Positions 32,173 to 48,763 of a stretch of DNA of 64,000 nucleotides are shown piece after piece. The stretch is taken from assembly GCA_013076295.1 (NCBI GenBank), contig RQOL01000824.1, positions 2,232,001 to 2,296,000 of the forward strand, read 5' to 3'. A model generated the notes under the pieces. It searched no databases. It was not told the origin of the DNA and saw nothing but the letters and a program-made list of their open reading frames with translations. This stretch comes from Sanderia malayensis. Taxonomy: Eukaryota > Cnidaria > Scyphozoa > Semaeostomeae > Pelagiidae. Every line of letters starts with the position of its first letter. Position 1 is the stretch's first letter. Both the position numbers and the translations under genes were made by a program.

Positions 32173-35100
32173 ATGAAGATATTTATGAACTGGATGTTAC
32201 TATCAACAATAATTGTCATTTCAAATGGAGATACTAAAACATCAAAACATAAAGGATTTTTTTTATCTGTTGTTGACATGAAACCACTTGTTGAACTGGA
32301 ACATAAATTGACGAAACCATTCTTGGAATTAGTTAAAGGACAAGAGGAAAAGTTAGGTAAATTAGAAGCAATGGTGAATAGGATTGACACAGCTACAAGA
32401 GAAGGTGCTGATTCATTGCTAAAATTAACTGACTTTATTGGAAATCCAGTCAATGCCTTGAAAATGATCCATCGTTCAACACAATTTTGGCCAAGTTTGG
32501 TGGATAAATTGTCTAATTCGCCACTCGGTAAGCCATTTTCTCTGCTTTTCAAAATGGCCACACGACCTTCAACATCTCGTCTTCTTATTTAAAATTCCTA
32601 GCTACACCCAACCGTAAATAGCCGATTTAGCTGCGATAAAAGCTTATGCTGACTTGATAAAAGGAATGTTGCAAATATCATAAGAAAGTTCAATAATAAA
32701 CATGTAATTGAGCTAAGGCTGATTTGTTTAGATTTTACCATATTGTGACTTTTCAGAGCTTCAAACCAGATTGAAAAAGTTATTGTCATTGTACAAGAAG
32801 GATTTCCCAGAAGAGCAAGATGTAAATGGAGCAATTGCATCTGTTTTTAATCTGCAAGATACGTACAAAATATCACCACAATCATTTGCTGATGGATTTG
32901 GTGCAAGAGCCCATCGACTTATCATAGAGGAAATCTTTGAGCTTGGATACATTGCTTTAGGTAATTAAGAACTGGAAATTGGCATTTCATGCAATAACTC
33001 TTATGTTGTCTTGATGCAAGTTAAGCTGCCTCTATATTAGCATTAGGAGCACAAAGAAAGCTAATACTGTTTATAAATGAATTTTAGGACAAGGAGACTA
33101 TGCGCATGCCCAAAGTTGGCTGAAAGAATGCTATGAAAGATTTCATCCCGAAGCTCAACAGATTGGTTTCTTAGACAAGGCCAGCCTTTTAGAATATCTT
33201 GCCTGGTCAGAATATAAGGTAATTATTTAATTGTTGTAACTTACAGTTTGTGTAACTTATGTAACTTACAGTTTACTGTGTTGTTGAAGAATGGAATGCC
33301 GCATGGGAACGTTGGTGAAGTATTGCATGGAACATTGTGCCGCTATCTGTCATGTACCAGCGTTGTTTATGATAGTGAAGAAAAAGAATTGATATTAAGG
33401 TATGGTAAAATGTCGTCTTCTTGCAGATGGGAAATTTAGAAGAAGCAATAGCATTGACTGAAAAAGTCTTAGAAATCAGTAAGTTCATAAAACTGTTGTT
33501 TTATTTTTACTTTAAAAGCAACATGACTGTATGTTTCATGTGTTTTGATAATTCGAATTCATTTTTAACAACAGAACCCGATAGCACGTCAGCAAATGCA
33601 AATATACAATTTTTTGAGGAAGATTTTGCAAAAATACAATCGGACCCAAAATCTAGGCACAAAAAACAAGAAAAGAAGAAAGACAAACGTTGGCTGAAAC
33701 AGCAAATCATGTGCAATGAAGAAGATAAAATGGTAAAGAAGATAAAGTTACGTCTCCACTTAGTTGCAATCCAAAATATAACGATGGTGTATAATTAAAA
33801 GTTGATATTTTATTTTGGAACTTTTAGGACAAAGAAATCAAAGCAAAACTTTTCTGCAGATATGAAGTCCCGAATCCAGTTTTTACGCTATCTCCTGTCA
33901 GAGCTGAAGATACCTATTTGAAACCGAAAATTATGACTTATCATAATTTCCTTAGCGAATTCGAAATGGAACATATCAAGAAAATGGGAAGAAAAAAGGT
34001 ATTTGGCAATCATTTCTATAGTTCATTATACTCAATTCTTTTTCAAATATGTTTTTTGAGTAGGTTGATGACGTTATTCTGTTGATCTAAAGTTGAAAAG
34101 AGCAACTGTACATGATCCAAAAACCGGAGTGTTAACATATGCTAATTACAGAACTAGTAAAAGGTAGGTACGATGATCTTCTATCTGTGACGTATTGCCA
34201 TAACTTTCTTGTCATGATTAAAATCAATGTATATTTTGCTAATTCATTGGTAAATAATAAGGGTTGATTATGTGTGATTAATTCAATGCAGTGCGTGGAT
34301 AAGAGAGGATGAAGACGCCGTTGTTGGCAAAATATTTCAACGTGTTCAAGCGCTAACTGGCTTAGACATGATGTTCTGTGAGCCTTTGCAAGTAAGTCCA
34401 GTTAAAATCGAGTCAAAAGATCTCTAAAAAGCAATAGAACATTGTTTGTCATTTCTCCTTGACAAGAAAGACAGCTGTCTCCTGTTTCACCATCCATAAA
34501 ATAATTGCTTAGGGGTGCTTATTCAAGTTATGACTCACACTCACGCTAATAGCTACTGCCTTGGATAAATCTATCTCAACTTAGCTAACAATCGCTTCTT
34601 TTCAGGTCAATAATTATGGCATTGGCGGCCGTTATGAACCACACTATGATCACGCGACGGTAATATATGTACAACTATTACTTAATTTTTTGGTTGCGTA
34701 TATGCTCAATAAATAAAGTATAAGTTGCGTGATTCGGAGTGCAATGTAAAAACCCTTAATTCTGTTCATTTTTATTGGAATCGCAGAATAATAAGTCAAC
34801 TGTGCTGCTAAAAGGCTGGAGAAACAGAATTGCTACTGCTTTGATTTACGTAAGTTTTTTCAGCAATGTAATGTTTCAACCAAATTCAAGATCGTGATCA
34901 CATAAACAATAAAATTCTTCAAATGCGTGCAATCCGGTAGATCTTGATTGTCTTTTAGTTATCAGATGTCAAACTGGGTGGTGACACAGTATTTCTGGAA
35001 GCAGGACCAGGTGTAACTACAAAGCCACGAAAGGTAAACTCAAAACATTGCCCCACACGGCGACTTTATGGCATTGACTGTATAGGTATATATCTAACTA

Positions 35101-35425
35101 AATTGACTTCTTTTCTCTGATCAGGGAGATCTGATATTTTGGTATAATATGAAAAAATCTGGTAAAGGTGATTTGTCAACACTGCATGCTGCCTGTCCCG
35201 TTTTACTTGGCAACAAATGGGGTATGTACAAACAGTTCGTCATTTCCAATTTGTCTGGGGAAGAATTTTACTATTATTAGCCAGACATTGTAAATAAAAT
35301 ATTAACTCACACAAGGGACAATCTTTCAAGCAAAGACATCATTTCTTTTAGTTGGAAACTTTTGGATACACGAATATGGACAAGAATTTAGAAGGAAATG
35401 TGGACTCACAGAGGACGAAGTATAA
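32173..35425 (+). CDS. P4HA1: Collagen prolyl 4-hydroxylase subunit alpha
   Basis: Thirteen exons: 32173-32527, 32757-32960, 33088-33218, 33427-33478, 33575-33732, 33828-33998, 34093-34163, 34292-34391, 34606-34659, 34787-34849, 34959-35033, 35125-35221 and 35352-35425. They join to 534 residues, the usual length of the family. Residues 1-20 are a signal peptide. Residues about 25-150 form the P4Ha N-terminal dimerisation domain. The next segment (SFADGFGARAHRLIIEEIFELG to MGNLEEAIAL) is the TPR peptide-binding domain. The C-terminal 2-oxoglutarate/Fe(II) oxygenase has His427 and Asp429 in PHYDHAT, His499 in STLHAACPV and Lys509 in GNKW, so all metal and 2-oxoglutarate ligands are present. 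It hydroxylates X-Pro-Gly prolines of procollagen in the endoplasmic reticulum together with protein disulfide isomerase. I cannot choose among vertebrate paralogues P4HA1, 2 and 3. Confidence 0.95.
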
Positions 35426-35835
35426 CACCCTTTTGATATTTGCTTCACAAATTTATATTGCACAAAATGATGACAAATTTGCTCATACGAATTACAATAA
35501 TGTTGAAGTGGCAAATAAATTATACCTTGCCTGGCTTTGCTTTTTCTATGATTTCATATATTAATTATTTATTAAACTACGATAAAATAATTATTTTCCA
35601 GCAATTTGATTGACAATAAAATTGAGATCTGATAAATTTACAAATCAGTAATCTTATTTACATGCTACATGAATTCAGTAGCAAATAGTTAATCCATCTA
35701 TTTACCATCAATTATTTTTTGCTGCTTAATGGTGTTTCAATCATTCATTTACTTGATGCTCATTATTATTTATTTGGTTCATTAATTTTTAACCACACAA
35801 ATAAAAATCACATGCAGGAATGGAAAATCGACATG

Positions 35836-37086
35836 TTATAATGGAAGAACTTTTGCAGTTTCTTTCACAAGAGCTTTTGCAACTGTCTCTGTAAATGCTT
35901 TCATGACGTTGGCCCCAGTTTTAGCTGATACTTCATATCGCTCAATATTTTTCAATTGCGTTATTTGATTTATATCATCCTCTTTTACAACTTTATCATC
36001 CAAATCAGCTTTATTCAAAAGCAAAACAATGTACGGATCATATGCTTTCACAGATATCTCATCCAGCCACCATGCTAAAACATCCAGAGTATTCTTCTTG
36101 GTTATGTCAATAACTGGAATGATTATAATGGAGTCCTTTAAGTAAGCTTTCGTTGTTTGAGCTAGTTGTTCCTGTCCTCCAAGATCCCAAATTTGCAAAG
36201 CAACTGACAGCTGATCACCTTCACCAGCATTTGATAAATACAATGTACTGAATCCCAGATCAGCACCAATTGTTTGTAAATATGAACTTGAGAACTGGTC
36301 GTACAAAATGCGATGAAATATACTTGTTTTTCCCACATTTACATCACCAATCAACAAGACTTTTACAGATATTTTAAAGACCACTTCATCATCACTCAGA
36401 ATGGATGCCTTATGCTGGCCAGCTATTGAAAATCTCCTTGACTCCATTGTAGATCTTCCATTACCTGAGTTTAAAAATTGTTTTGCAAGCTCCTGTACTT
36501 TTTGCACTGTCTCAGTTGGCATTTCTTCTAATACTTGTCGCAATGAATTACTGCTGGGAGTATTTGATGTAGCCACTTGTCTCTTTGCACTTATGCTGTC
36601 ACATCTTTTATCTCTCTTCTCTGTACTTGAAACCACCTCTCCAGAGCAAGAGTGTGCTAGATATGAAGCTCTTTTCTGCCTGGATCGAATGTGTTTCATA
36701 ACACATATCATCAATAAAAATAAGCACACAAACATGACAACCTCAAACGTTGCAATAATAGGAATTCGTACTCGAGAATATCGCTTTAAAAAATCTGACA
36801 CGCCAGGGACAGAAGCAAACCAAAACACAGGCAGCAGGATACATGATAACAAACACAGCAAAATCAAAAATACAAACAAACAAATGATTGATGATTTTCG
36901 TTTGACGAAATATTGGCTGGCTGCACTTCTGCTAAATTCACCAACACTGCCGTGACTAACTTCGATTGCTCTTCTCGTCCTGTGTTCTTCTGATTCAGAC
37001 ATGGCATCAAAGCTCACTTGCAAATGTTCTGGCTTTCTCCAAAGGCATAAAATTTGCCTGCGGGGTTTTCTCTTTTGCGCATACAT
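35836..37086 (-). CDS. Rab-like GTPase with two N-terminal membrane helices
   Basis: One uninterrupted frame of up to 416 codons; a second in-frame ATG at 37002 (MSESEEH) would give 388. The C-terminal 175 residues are a small GTPase: P-loop LLIGDVNVGKTS (about residue 245), switch I TIGADLGF as in Rab proteins, switch II WDLGGQE, NKAD for base recognition and SAKTG as G5. The N-terminal part has two hydrophobic helices (SIICLFVFLILLCLLSCILL and a second containing IIATFEVVMFVCLFLLMIC) joined by a short basic loop, then a serine-rich linker. The C-terminus (ETAKVLPL) has no cysteine for prenylation, so membrane attachment is presumably by the helices. The gene has no introns, unlike most neighbours, and may be an old retrocopy. 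It is convergent with P4HA. No family name is recognised. Confidence 0.85.
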   Translation of the reverse strand: MYAQKRKPRRQILCLWRKPEHLQVSFDAMSESEEHRTRRAIEVSHGSVGEFSRSAASQYFVKRKSSIICLFVFLILLCLLSCILLPVFWFASVPGVSDFLKRYSRVRIPIIATFEVVMFVCLFLLMICVMKHIRSRQKRASYLAHSCSGEVVSSTEKRDKRCDSISAKRQVATSNTPSSNSLRQVLEEMPTETVQKVQELAKQFLNSGNGRSTMESRRFSIAGQHKASILSDDEVVFKISVKVLLIGDVNVGKTSIFHRILYDQFSSSYLQTIGADLGFSTLYLSNAGEGDQLSVALQIWDLGGQEQLAQTTKAYLKDSIIIIPVIDITKKNTLDVLAWWLDEISVKAYDPYIVLLLNKADLDDKVVKEDDINQITQLKNIERYEVSAKTGANVMKAFTETVAKALVKETAKVLPL

Positions 37087-37518
37087 GCAGGAAACAATAC
37101 TAAAAACAATATTAGGCTTACTTCTTCGTCTTGAATTTCACTTCCTAGTTGATTTGTATCTCGAGTGTCCAAGCCCTGATTTTAACATTGATTAAATGAT
37201 ATTATCATATGATGAAATCGATCCATTGCAAATAACCATTTCACGGTCACGTTTACATTTGAGTAATTAATAATATGTTCACAGTCATTGCTTACTCTCC
37301 ATACAGTAAATGCAGTTTCACTTTATTTTCCCACCACGAAGTAAAAGTGAAGTGAAATGCAAATCACATGCAATGGGTGTGGATGGGGCACAGCACAGCA
37401 CGAGAAGCTTTCTTTAAAATATAGAATGTGGAATCACGGAATCAGGAATGTGAGAGGTCAATTCTCAAACTTGGAATCTGGAACAGGGAATAGGAACCCT
37501 GCAATTTTCTAACCCTAA

Positions 37519-38575
37519 GGCCAATGCATCAGCCATTAGAGGCTACGGACCTAGCCCTAGCCCTAAGAGGCTACATGGACCTACCCCTAGCCCTAACCCT
37601 AAGGCCAATGCATCAGCCATTAGAGACACCATTACGTCATCTACGCTCCTGCGCAATACCAGTTATTAGGCGACTACGCATTCTCACCACCTTTACCCTC
37701 CACATGACGTAACCCTAAACCTAGCCCTAGCCCTAGCCCTAACCCTAAGGCCAATGCATCAGCCAATAGAGACACCATTGCGTCATCTACGCTCCTGCGC
37801 AGTAGCAGTCATTAGGCGACTACGCATTCTCACCACCTTTATCCTCCGCATGACGTAACCCTAAACCTAGCCCTAACCCTAGCCCTAACCCTAAGGCCAA
37901 TGCATCAGCCATTAGAGACACCATTACGTCATCTACGCTCCTGCGCAGTAGCAGTCATTAGGCGACTACGCATTCTCACCACCTTTATCCCCCGCATGAC
38001 GTAACCCTAAGCCTAGCCCTAACCCTAGCCCTAACCCTAAGGCCAATGCATCAGCCATTAGAGACACCATTACGTCATCTACGCTCCTGCGCAGTAGCAG
38101 CCATTAGGCGACTACGCATTCTCACCACCTTTATCCTCCGCATGACGTAACCCTAAACCTAGCCCTAGCCCTAGCCCTAACCCTAAGGCCAATGCATCAG
38201 CCATTAGAGACACCATTACGTCATCTACGCTCCTGCGCAGTAGCAGCCATTAGGCGACTACGCATTCTCACCACCTTTATCCTCCGCATGATGTAACCCT
38301 AAACATGGCCCTAGCCCTAGCCCTAACCCTAAGGCCAATGCATCAGCCATTAGAGACACCATTACGTCATCTACGCTCCTGCGCAGTAGCAGTCATTAGG
38401 CGACTACGCATTCTCACCACCTTTATCCCCCGCATGACGTAACCCTAAACCTAGCCCTAACCCTAGCCCTAACCCTAAGGCCAATGCATCAGCCAATAGA
38501 GACACCATTACGTCATCTACGCTCCTGCGCAGTAGCAGTTATTAGGCTACTGCGCATCCTCACCACCTTTATCCT
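37519..38575. repeat. 146-bp minisatellite with telomere-like CCCTAA/CCCTAG blocks
   Basis: The motif GGCCAATGCATCAGCC starts at 37603, 37749, 37895, 38041, 38187, 38333 and 38479, an exact 146-bp period, with a truncated extra copy at 37519. Each unit has a 20-40 bp block of CCCTAA and CCCTAG units followed by a unique part with GACACCATTACGTCATCTAC, GCTCCTGCGCAGTAGCAG and CTCACCACCTTTATCC. CCCTAA is the animal telomere hexamer on the complementary strand, so this is an interstitial, composite telomere-like array. Units are nearly identical, implying recent homogenisation. No gene overlaps it. Confidence 0.95.
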
Positions 38576-38630
38576 CCACATCAGGTCAGGCAGGGCAGGT
38601 AACTCCAATGCTATGCTAGCCATATAATAA

Positions 38631-39063
38631 TAGGGACCTTTAGATCGAGTACGAAAACGAAAACGAAGACGAAATTTGATGGCGTGTGTCGTTCTGCGCA
38701 AGCTCCCTAGGAATCACCCGAAAAATTTCGTAGTCTTCGCACCACGGGAGACAACAAAGTTTTTGGAAAATTTCCTACTCCAGACTACGAATTAAAATTG
38801 AAAATGGTAAAGCGAAAAGAGAAAATTTTGTATGGAAAAGTAGGCACGTGCATTTTTACATGCGAGAAGTGTTATTTGTCGAACTATTTCCTCATAAACC
38901 TTTTTCAAAACAAAGAGGACAGGCTTGAACTACCGTAGGAAATATTAGTTAGGCCATCTAAACAAACGAAACTTCCAGAACGAGTACGAAGTTCCCCGGT
39001 GCCCTGTGATCTCGAATTTCGTCTTCGTTTTCGTTTTCGTAGTCGTACTCGATAAGGTCCCTA
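38631..39063. mobile_element. 433-bp inverted-repeat element (MITE-like)
   Basis: The left end starts TAGGGACCTTTAGATCGAGT and continues ACGAAAACGAAAACGAAGACGAAATT. The right end reads in reverse TAGGGACCTTATCGAGTACG with the same CGAAAACGAAGACGAAATT run. The arms are about 50 bp, close to identical. The centre contains further CGAAG-type pieces and has no coding capacity. Flanking target duplication is not clear. It begins some 55 bp after the telomere-like minisatellite. Confidence 0.85.
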
Positions 39064-40122
39064 ATAGCCAACCAACCCTACTACTATTTTATTCTGGGAA
39101 CTATTTCTTTTAAACCTTTGTTTTATTTTTAGTTTAACCATTATTGTATTAAGTAGGTCCTTGTTTAGGTTTATCTCATTGTAACCCTGTGCTTTGTAAA
39201 TTAGGTTTTTAAGTAAGTCCCCAAATCATTGTAAGAACAGTTACTGATGAAGATTTATATCGAAACGTTTAATACAAGCATGGTTTATTTTTGAATTAAT
39301 CTATTAGAATTTTATAAACTTAGATAGTTAGGCTCTCGTATTATTATTCTTTTAAACCTTGTAATGTAAACAGCAAAATAGCTCCTCAATTAAACCCACA
39401 ACCTGTATATAAATCTAAACTAAATATCATTTTCAAAACTTTACGCTTTAAAGTTGATACCAAGTCAGTCCACAAATTATACGCGATTGTTTTCATTGGG
39501 CCCAGCCCAGGCGCTGGCTGAGGACAGGCCGAAGAAAATTTGAACTTTGATGAACGCATCTCGAAACTGGAAAAAAGATAATACAGCACTATTACCTGTT
39601 GATATTTTTCTGTTTTCATCGTTGAAAGGTTCTTGAAATTCGTTGTAAGGTCTTACTGGTGAAGCATAGTACATAAAAACTTGCAGGGTCAAGTTTTCTC
39701 CCATATTTTCTGCACATGGACATCTGTGATTGCAGCTCTTGAATGAAACAGGGGCGGGGTTTACAACTGATAGCCCCCCTTTGGTTTACAGACGACAGAC
39801 GACAGACCCCCACATCCTGCAATATTCAAATTCATATTTGCACGAATTGATTAAACGGCACAAGTTAAGGTAATAAATTCGTTTTGTTCAATTTTAAATG
39901 ACAATTCTGCATGTTTTAATTAATTGTTGTGCGATGTAGCTGGCACGTGGCGTTGCCCTGGCGGCTGGCCTTTCTTGCTTGGCCTAAAGTTTTAGACCAT
40001 AATCATTGTCGAAAGGCCAGGCCACGTCAGCTGATATTAGAAAAATAAGTATCTTTAGCATATTATTAATATCATAGACACTTGATGAGTATATTTTATT
40101 GTTTTTCAGTAACAAGTTGAAG
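39064..40122. other. Intergenic region before MRPL14
   Basis: No supported coding gene. Near 39244-39272 is CTGATGAAGATTTATATCGAAACGTT; CTGATGA...CGAAACG strings of this form are common near the ends of mobile elements in invertebrates, so part of this region may be an old insertion. A repeated GACGACAGACGACAGAC occurs near 39790. At 40103-40109 TTTTCAG forms an acceptor 13 bases before the MRPL14 start codon. Confidence 0.45.
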
Positions 40123-40674
40123 ATGTTTTCCTTACTGGGACTGCGAAGATTTTCCAGCTTGAAATCCTTCTCAAAACTGACTTCTGTTGCCACTTATAAT
40201 CAGGAAAACATTCCCACAATTTTACGCTCATTTTCAATTTTCACCTTATCAAGTCGACAAGGAAATTTATTGAAGCCTGGAAAAAATTCAACCAACGAAC
40301 TTAAACTAAAATATCAAGCACGTGAAATAACGAAGTTGACTTCATTTAATGTTGTGGATAATAGCAAACTTGGGCAAAAGACACGTCGATACAAAAAGCC
40401 CTATTTGATTGGATTTTATAGAAAGAGAAAAACAGCAGATATTGGTGATGTGATAAAAGTAGCTGTACAAGGACGGCCGTGTAAAGCCCTTGTAGTTGCA
40501 ACAAGAAAACCAAAGTCTCAGCCAATTCCTCGATTTGATAATAATAACATTGTCTTATTGGATGATAACTTGGCACCTTTAGGAACCAGAATCAAGGGAC
40601 CAATACCAGCCATTTTGAGAAAAAAAAGAGACAAATTTTCTAAAGTTATAGCATTGGCTTCAAGATTTGTGTAA
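40123..40674 (+). CDS. MRPL14: Mitochondrial large ribosomal subunit protein uL14m
   Basis: One coding exon of 183 codons starting MFSLLGLRRFSSLKSFSK, a basic mitochondrial presequence longer than in human (145 residues in total). The conserved part runs from FNVVDNSKLGQK through GDVIKVAVQGRPCKALVVAT, PRFDNNNIVLLDDN and APLGTRIKGPIPAILRKK to KVIALASRFV, matching uL14m; VVDNS, PRFD.NN and GTRI..PIP are family hallmarks. The protein sits at the subunit interface of the mitochondrial ribosome and binds the RsfS/MALSU1 factor in relatives. An acceptor (TTTTTCAG) 13 bases before the ATG indicates a 5' leader intron or a trans-spliced leader. AATAAA lies near 40855, overlapping the convergent gene's end region. 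Confidence 0.92.
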   Translation: MFSLLGLRRFSSLKSFSKLTSVATYNQENIPTILRSFSIFTLSSRQGNLLKPGKNSTNELKLKYQAREITKLTSFNVVDNSKLGQKTRRYKKPYLIGFYRKRKTADIGDVIKVAVQGRPCKALVVATRKPKSQPIPRFDNNNIVLLDDNLAPLGTRIKGPIPAILRKKRDKFSKVIALASRFV

Positions 40675-40903
40675 AAAAATGCATATAGTTTTGCTCTTAT
40701 TTTACTTTTGATGAATGAAAAAACTAGTTATAATGTATGTCTATGTCTTTTTAATTAAAATCTAATCATACAAAACAGAAGGCTGCTCAGGCTATTCCAA
40801 CTCAATATTGTTCCCATTTAGTGATAAAGACCATAAATTGTACAAAATTTGTGGAATAAATATGATTAAAAAAGTGTGTATGAACACAAATGTTCTTCAA
40901 ACT

Positions 40904-42001
40904 TTATTCCAGCTTATCAGTGAATCCAGCCGTACCAGTTGTTGCTGCTGTATTAACTCTTCTCCTTCCTTGATCTCGAAGTGGTATGCAATGATGGTGA
41001 TGAACATGCAGAAGATAACATGGATTCAATACATGAAAATTCCATCTGTTAACAAAAACCCAGATTAGCAGATTTTCCATTCCACTAAGATTTGGAGTGA
41101 CATTTTCAAGATCTTTCAACTGTTCTGTTGTGAACGTCTCTCGCACAAAAAACATAAAAACATCATGGCTCCCAAGATACGGATAGCCTGGGTCACAATT
41201 TGCAGATGATTTTGCCCCAGCACAAGGTGCCACTTCAGGTGTATGTCGTGTTAATGCATATGCAATACGTTTCTCTTTCAAAATATCTGGTCTGAATTTA
41301 TCCCATCCTTTGCCAAAACGATTATCTTGATGACTTATTGCAACTATTTTATTCATCAAACATTGTCCGGCGTATTTCACCTGTGTTCTCATGCTGACAT
41401 CTTCTTCTGGTACATGTATGACCATTTTCTTACTGTTCTTCAGTGGCAAATGTCTCAAAAATTCAACTGCTTCCTTTTCTTTAACCAAGACATGTACTTC
41501 TTCAATAAATGGATGTTGTAAGTTACTTTCTAATACATGAAGAACTTCCATAATTCTCAATTTTATATTTGTATCATTTAACTTAAGACCTCCACCAATA
41601 AAGAGATTTTTCTTATATTTTTCAAGAGTAAGATAAATGAAATTTGTCACAACAACAAATTTTTTTATGGCGTTGGGGTCCTTTAGGGTGTCCTGGCTGC
41701 AATCCTTGTGGTAACTGACCCTGATTTGATTGTATTCTTTCATTTCGCGATAGTATTTCAAAGTTATTTGTTCAGTCCCATCTAAGATTATCTTAACAAA
41801 TTCTTCTTTCTTCTGGAGGAGATCTGCCGATAATTCATCTGATGTTATGTTTTTGTTGCTGCCAACAATATCAGCTTGATAGAAGTTTTCTTTGATTTTA
41901 ACATTGAAACCCTCAAAATACCAAATGCAAATACCTATTTGAATAACAACAACCAAAGCAAAAATTATCAATTTCTTGTTTTGCAAGAATTGCTGCGCCA
42001 T
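40904..42001 (-). CDS. Type II membrane protein, putative glycosyltransferase-like
   Basis: A single exon of 365 codons. After a short basic N-terminus there is one signal-anchor helix (residues about 10-28, LIIFALVVVIQIGICIWYF). The lumenal part has LKLRIMEVLHVLESN-type helices, KIVAISHQDNRFGKGWDKF, IAYALTRHTPE, YLGSHDVFMFF, NLLIWVF and NPCYLLHVHHHHC near the C-terminus. Proteins with this layout (signal anchor, ..NQD/HQD.. loop, ALTRH, GSHD.F.F, NPC..LH..HHHC) occur in many animals and algae and look like Golgi nucleotide-sugar transferases, with the HQD loop in the DXD position. The donor and acceptor are unknown. The gene is convergent with MRPL14 and divergent from WDR33. Confidence is high for the gene and low for the activity. 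Confidence 0.75.
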   Translation of the reverse strand: MAQQFLQNKKLIIFALVVVIQIGICIWYFEGFNVKIKENFYQADIVGSNKNITSDELSADLLQKKEEFVKIILDGTEQITLKYYREMKEYNQIRVSYHKDCSQDTLKDPNAIKKFVVVTNFIYLTLEKYKKNLFIGGGLKLNDTNIKLRIMEVLHVLESNLQHPFIEEVHVLVKEKEAVEFLRHLPLKNSKKMVIHVPEEDVSMRTQVKYAGQCLMNKIVAISHQDNRFGKGWDKFRPDILKEKRIAYALTRHTPEVAPCAGAKSSANCDPGYPYLGSHDVFMFFVRETFTTEQLKDLENVTPNLSGMENLLIWVFVNRWNFHVLNPCYLLHVHHHHCIPLRDQGRRRVNTAATTGTAGFTDKLE

Positions 42002-42731
42002 TTTGTGTGTGTGCCATGCGAAACCTTATCAGTTGGCATTGCCTTGGCTTCGTGCGGCGCGGCTGCGGCAGGTGAGTAAAGTCAGGGTCGGGAGGAGATG
42101 GGGGAGGGCTGGGAGGCCCAAAAGGTCCCTTAAAATAAACAACAAGAAAATTCTCCGCGTGTTCGTGCTCGTGTGGTACAGACGTTCGCCTCCGCAATCG
42201 TGGTCGTAACGTCGTAACGGAGAGGGCATCGGCTTTCCGCCATGTTTTATCCGTGATATTTTACATTCGACATTTACTGATAACATGCCGTCGTCTTTCG
42301 AATGGAGGTGGAAACCGTGTGTTCATGTGTTGCCGCTGACTGACTAAATTGTTGTCTGTAAATTAACTAGTTTTGTATATAGCAAATAGAAGTATTCTCA
42401 CGCTGCCGATATCAGAGAGCAACCTCATATAAATTGTTATTCACTCATTGCCAGTACTTTTATGATATCGCAACTTGTTTTTGTTTTATGGATTTGAAAA
42501 GTTGATCTTTTCTGCAGCTATCATATCACGACGGCCTCACTTAAGAAATTTGATGAAATATTATCTTCCAGACGGACAGAAGGAGAAACACGGTTTTATG
42601 CAGTATTATTTATGAATTTTATAATGGTGATAGCATAGTATGCTAGTGGATTTTTACAAAAAAGCAAAATTGGTGTAGAGAGTCACTGCAAGATTATATT
42701 ATCGGTGTGGAAAAGATAGAAAAGGACAATT
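42002..42731. promoter_or_regulatory. Divergent promoter region between glycosyltransferase-like gene and WDR33
   Basis: The 730 bp between two outward-pointing start codons includes the most GC-rich stretch of this neighbourhood at about 42045-42120 (GCGGCGCGGCTGCGGCAGG). A near-direct repeat of CGTCGTAACG lies at about 42200-42220. No frame is supported. A bidirectional promoter is the simple reading. Confidence 0.5.
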
Positions 42732-48343
<5,612 letters not shown>

Positions 48344-48763
48344 CTATCACATTTTATCTTATTTGTTAAAAGGTTGCCCGATCTCTTTAGTTTGGTTTGT
48401 TCACAGAAACCTATTTTATAAAGAGGAACACAACTTCATTGTTATTAATGATATGTAATTATTTTGTTATCCATCGCTTCTACATAATCTTATTTCATCA
48501 ATGACGTGATAGTTTGGGTGCCTCACAATCAATGTTTATGACATCTCGTGAAAGCAAGACTTCTCTTCCTCCCACCTTCAATACTCAAGTATTAGCAATT
48601 GTAGTTCTCAGCCCAATGCCCATAGTTGCGAATGCTTCAGATGTAGTGACGTCAGATTAATAGTTGCGTCACTTTAGCAGCAGTAGTAGATATAAGAATT
48701 GAATTTTAGCTGTTTTTCGAGTTGAGGCTAAGTATCAAGGATCTTAAATACATCGCTCATAAA
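48344..48763. other. WDR33 3' region and upstream region of the Ig-like gene
   Basis: Two same-strand genes are separated by 420 bp, which must include the WDR33 3' untranslated region and the start region of the next gene. No coding frame and no repeats were seen. Confidence 0.5.

Noticed and set aside
37519..38575. True chromosome end
   Set aside because: Single-copy genes lie on both sides and the CCCTAA blocks are short and interrupted by unique sequence, so it is interstitial.
39386..39822. Minus-strand frames before MRPL14 as a small two-exon gene
   Set aside because: The only joining intron would be 29 nt, too short, and the peptide resembles no known family.
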